From Faecalitalea sp. UBA4312 (GTDB lineage: Bacteria; Bacillota_I; Bacilli_A; Erysipelotrichales; Erysipelotrichaceae), in contig DGUK01000051.1 in NCBI GenBank assembly GCA_002394635.1, positions 1-13,743 on the forward strand: a DNA stretch of 13,743 nt, in the 5' to 3' direction. Both the position numbers and the translations under genes were made by a program. This document shows, one piece after another, positions 13,458-13,743 of this stretch. How positions within the stretch are numbered: position 1 is the stretch's first letter; every line of letters begins with the position of its first letter. The notes beneath the pieces are model-generated. The model worked only from the letters and a program-made list of their open reading frames with translations. It did no database searches and was not told the origin of the DNA.

Positions 13458-13743
13458 ATGGCAAAAAGAGTAAACAAGCGTAAACGAAGGATCCGCATCT
13501 GTATACTGGCTGCCGGTTGTCTGGCCGTTATGATACTGTTATGGGCGATCCTTTCTTTTTTATTTCATGCTCTGTTTCCGCCGAAGGAGGTCAAACAGCA
13601 GGAAGTAAAAAAAGACAAGGTGGTATTGACAACCGCAAAGCAGTATCGAAAGTATCACGTGGATGAATCCGGCAATGTCCCGGTGATGATGTATCATGGG
13701 ATCCATGGAGAGATTTTAAGCAAGGATACGGGAAATACAGGTG
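13458..13743 (+). CDS. Membrane-anchored polysaccharide deacetylase, N-terminal part (runs off the window)
   Basis: Ninety-five codons are visible. A strongly basic start (MAKRVNKRKRRIR) precedes one transmembrane segment (about 13-37), giving a signal anchor with the rest outside the cell. After a Lys-rich stalk comes VPVMMYHGIHG (about 74-84), the typical opening strand of NodB/polysaccharide deacetylase (carbohydrate esterase 4) domains in Gram-positive bacteria. The catalytic Asp and His motifs lie beyond the window. Likely acts on peptidoglycan or another envelope glycan. It has its own promoter and is probably not part of the preceding unit. Confidence 0.75.
   Translation, partial: MAKRVNKRKRRIRICILAAGCLAVMILLWAILSFLFHALFPPKEVKQQEVKKDKVVLTTAKQYRKYHVDESGNVPVMMYHGIHGEILSKDTGNTG

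Overview
The window looks like a chromosomal segment of a low-to-moderate GC Gram-positive (Bacillota). Shine-Dalgarno sites are strong (AGGAGG type), promoters are sigma-A-like, and genes are packed in short operons. The contents (a stand-alone GMP synthase ATP-pyrophosphatase subunit, a MurR/MurQ/MurP/MupG peptidoglycan-recycling locus, a bacillary YdjGHI-like membrane-stress set) would suit a gut Erysipelotrichia-type or related organism. That taxonomic placement is inference; no rRNA or other marker is present.

Layout. (1) 1-1718, minus strand: a three-gene run reads right to left. It holds a PAP2-like membrane protein, an S66 (LD-carboxypeptidase/MccF-type) serine peptidase and the 5' part of a HAD phosphatase. 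(2) 1719-1894: a divergent, AT-rich promoter region with a good promoter for each direction. (3) 1895-5532, plus strand: an SPFH-domain protein with three C-terminal zinc ribbons, a double-zinc-ribbon tail-anchored membrane protein, and a secreted/membrane protein with two TPM domains and a Gly-rich tail. These correspond to B. subtilis YdjI, YdjG and YdjH, here in the order I-G-H and with no adjacent pspA. A terminator follows. (4) 5634-6614: a GMP synthase lacking its glutamine amidotransferase half, followed by a textbook terminator. (5) 6808-7863, minus: an orphan P-loop ATPase with a winged-helix-like C-terminus. Its promoter and leader are built of a 29-bp tandem repeat, each unit carrying two TTTACTGTT-type boxes 11 bp apart. 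(6) 7864-8291: a gene-free stretch with the repeats, a possible insertion-sequence end remnant, and two oppositely oriented terminators. (7) 8292-12671: a divergent murR-type regulator and the murQ-murP-mupG operon. (8) 12744-13388: an ATC-hydrolase-family protein preceded by a perfect palindrome. (9) From 13458: the N-terminus of a membrane-anchored polysaccharide deacetylase, running off the window.

How they work together. The best-defined pathway is import and breakdown of MurNAc-containing cell-wall fragments. MurP phosphorylates and imports MurNAc or MurNAc-GlcNAc, MupG splits the phosphorylated disaccharide, MurQ removes the lactyl ether to give GlcNAc-6-P, and the MurR/RpiR regulator probably senses MurNAc-6-P. 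The S66 peptidase, PAP2-like protein and polysaccharide deacetylase also fit an envelope theme. The YdjIGH-like set is probably a membrane-associated envelope-stress complex.

The least explained element is the ATPase gene with its phased 29-bp repeat array. It looks like an iteron-like operator, possibly autoregulatory.
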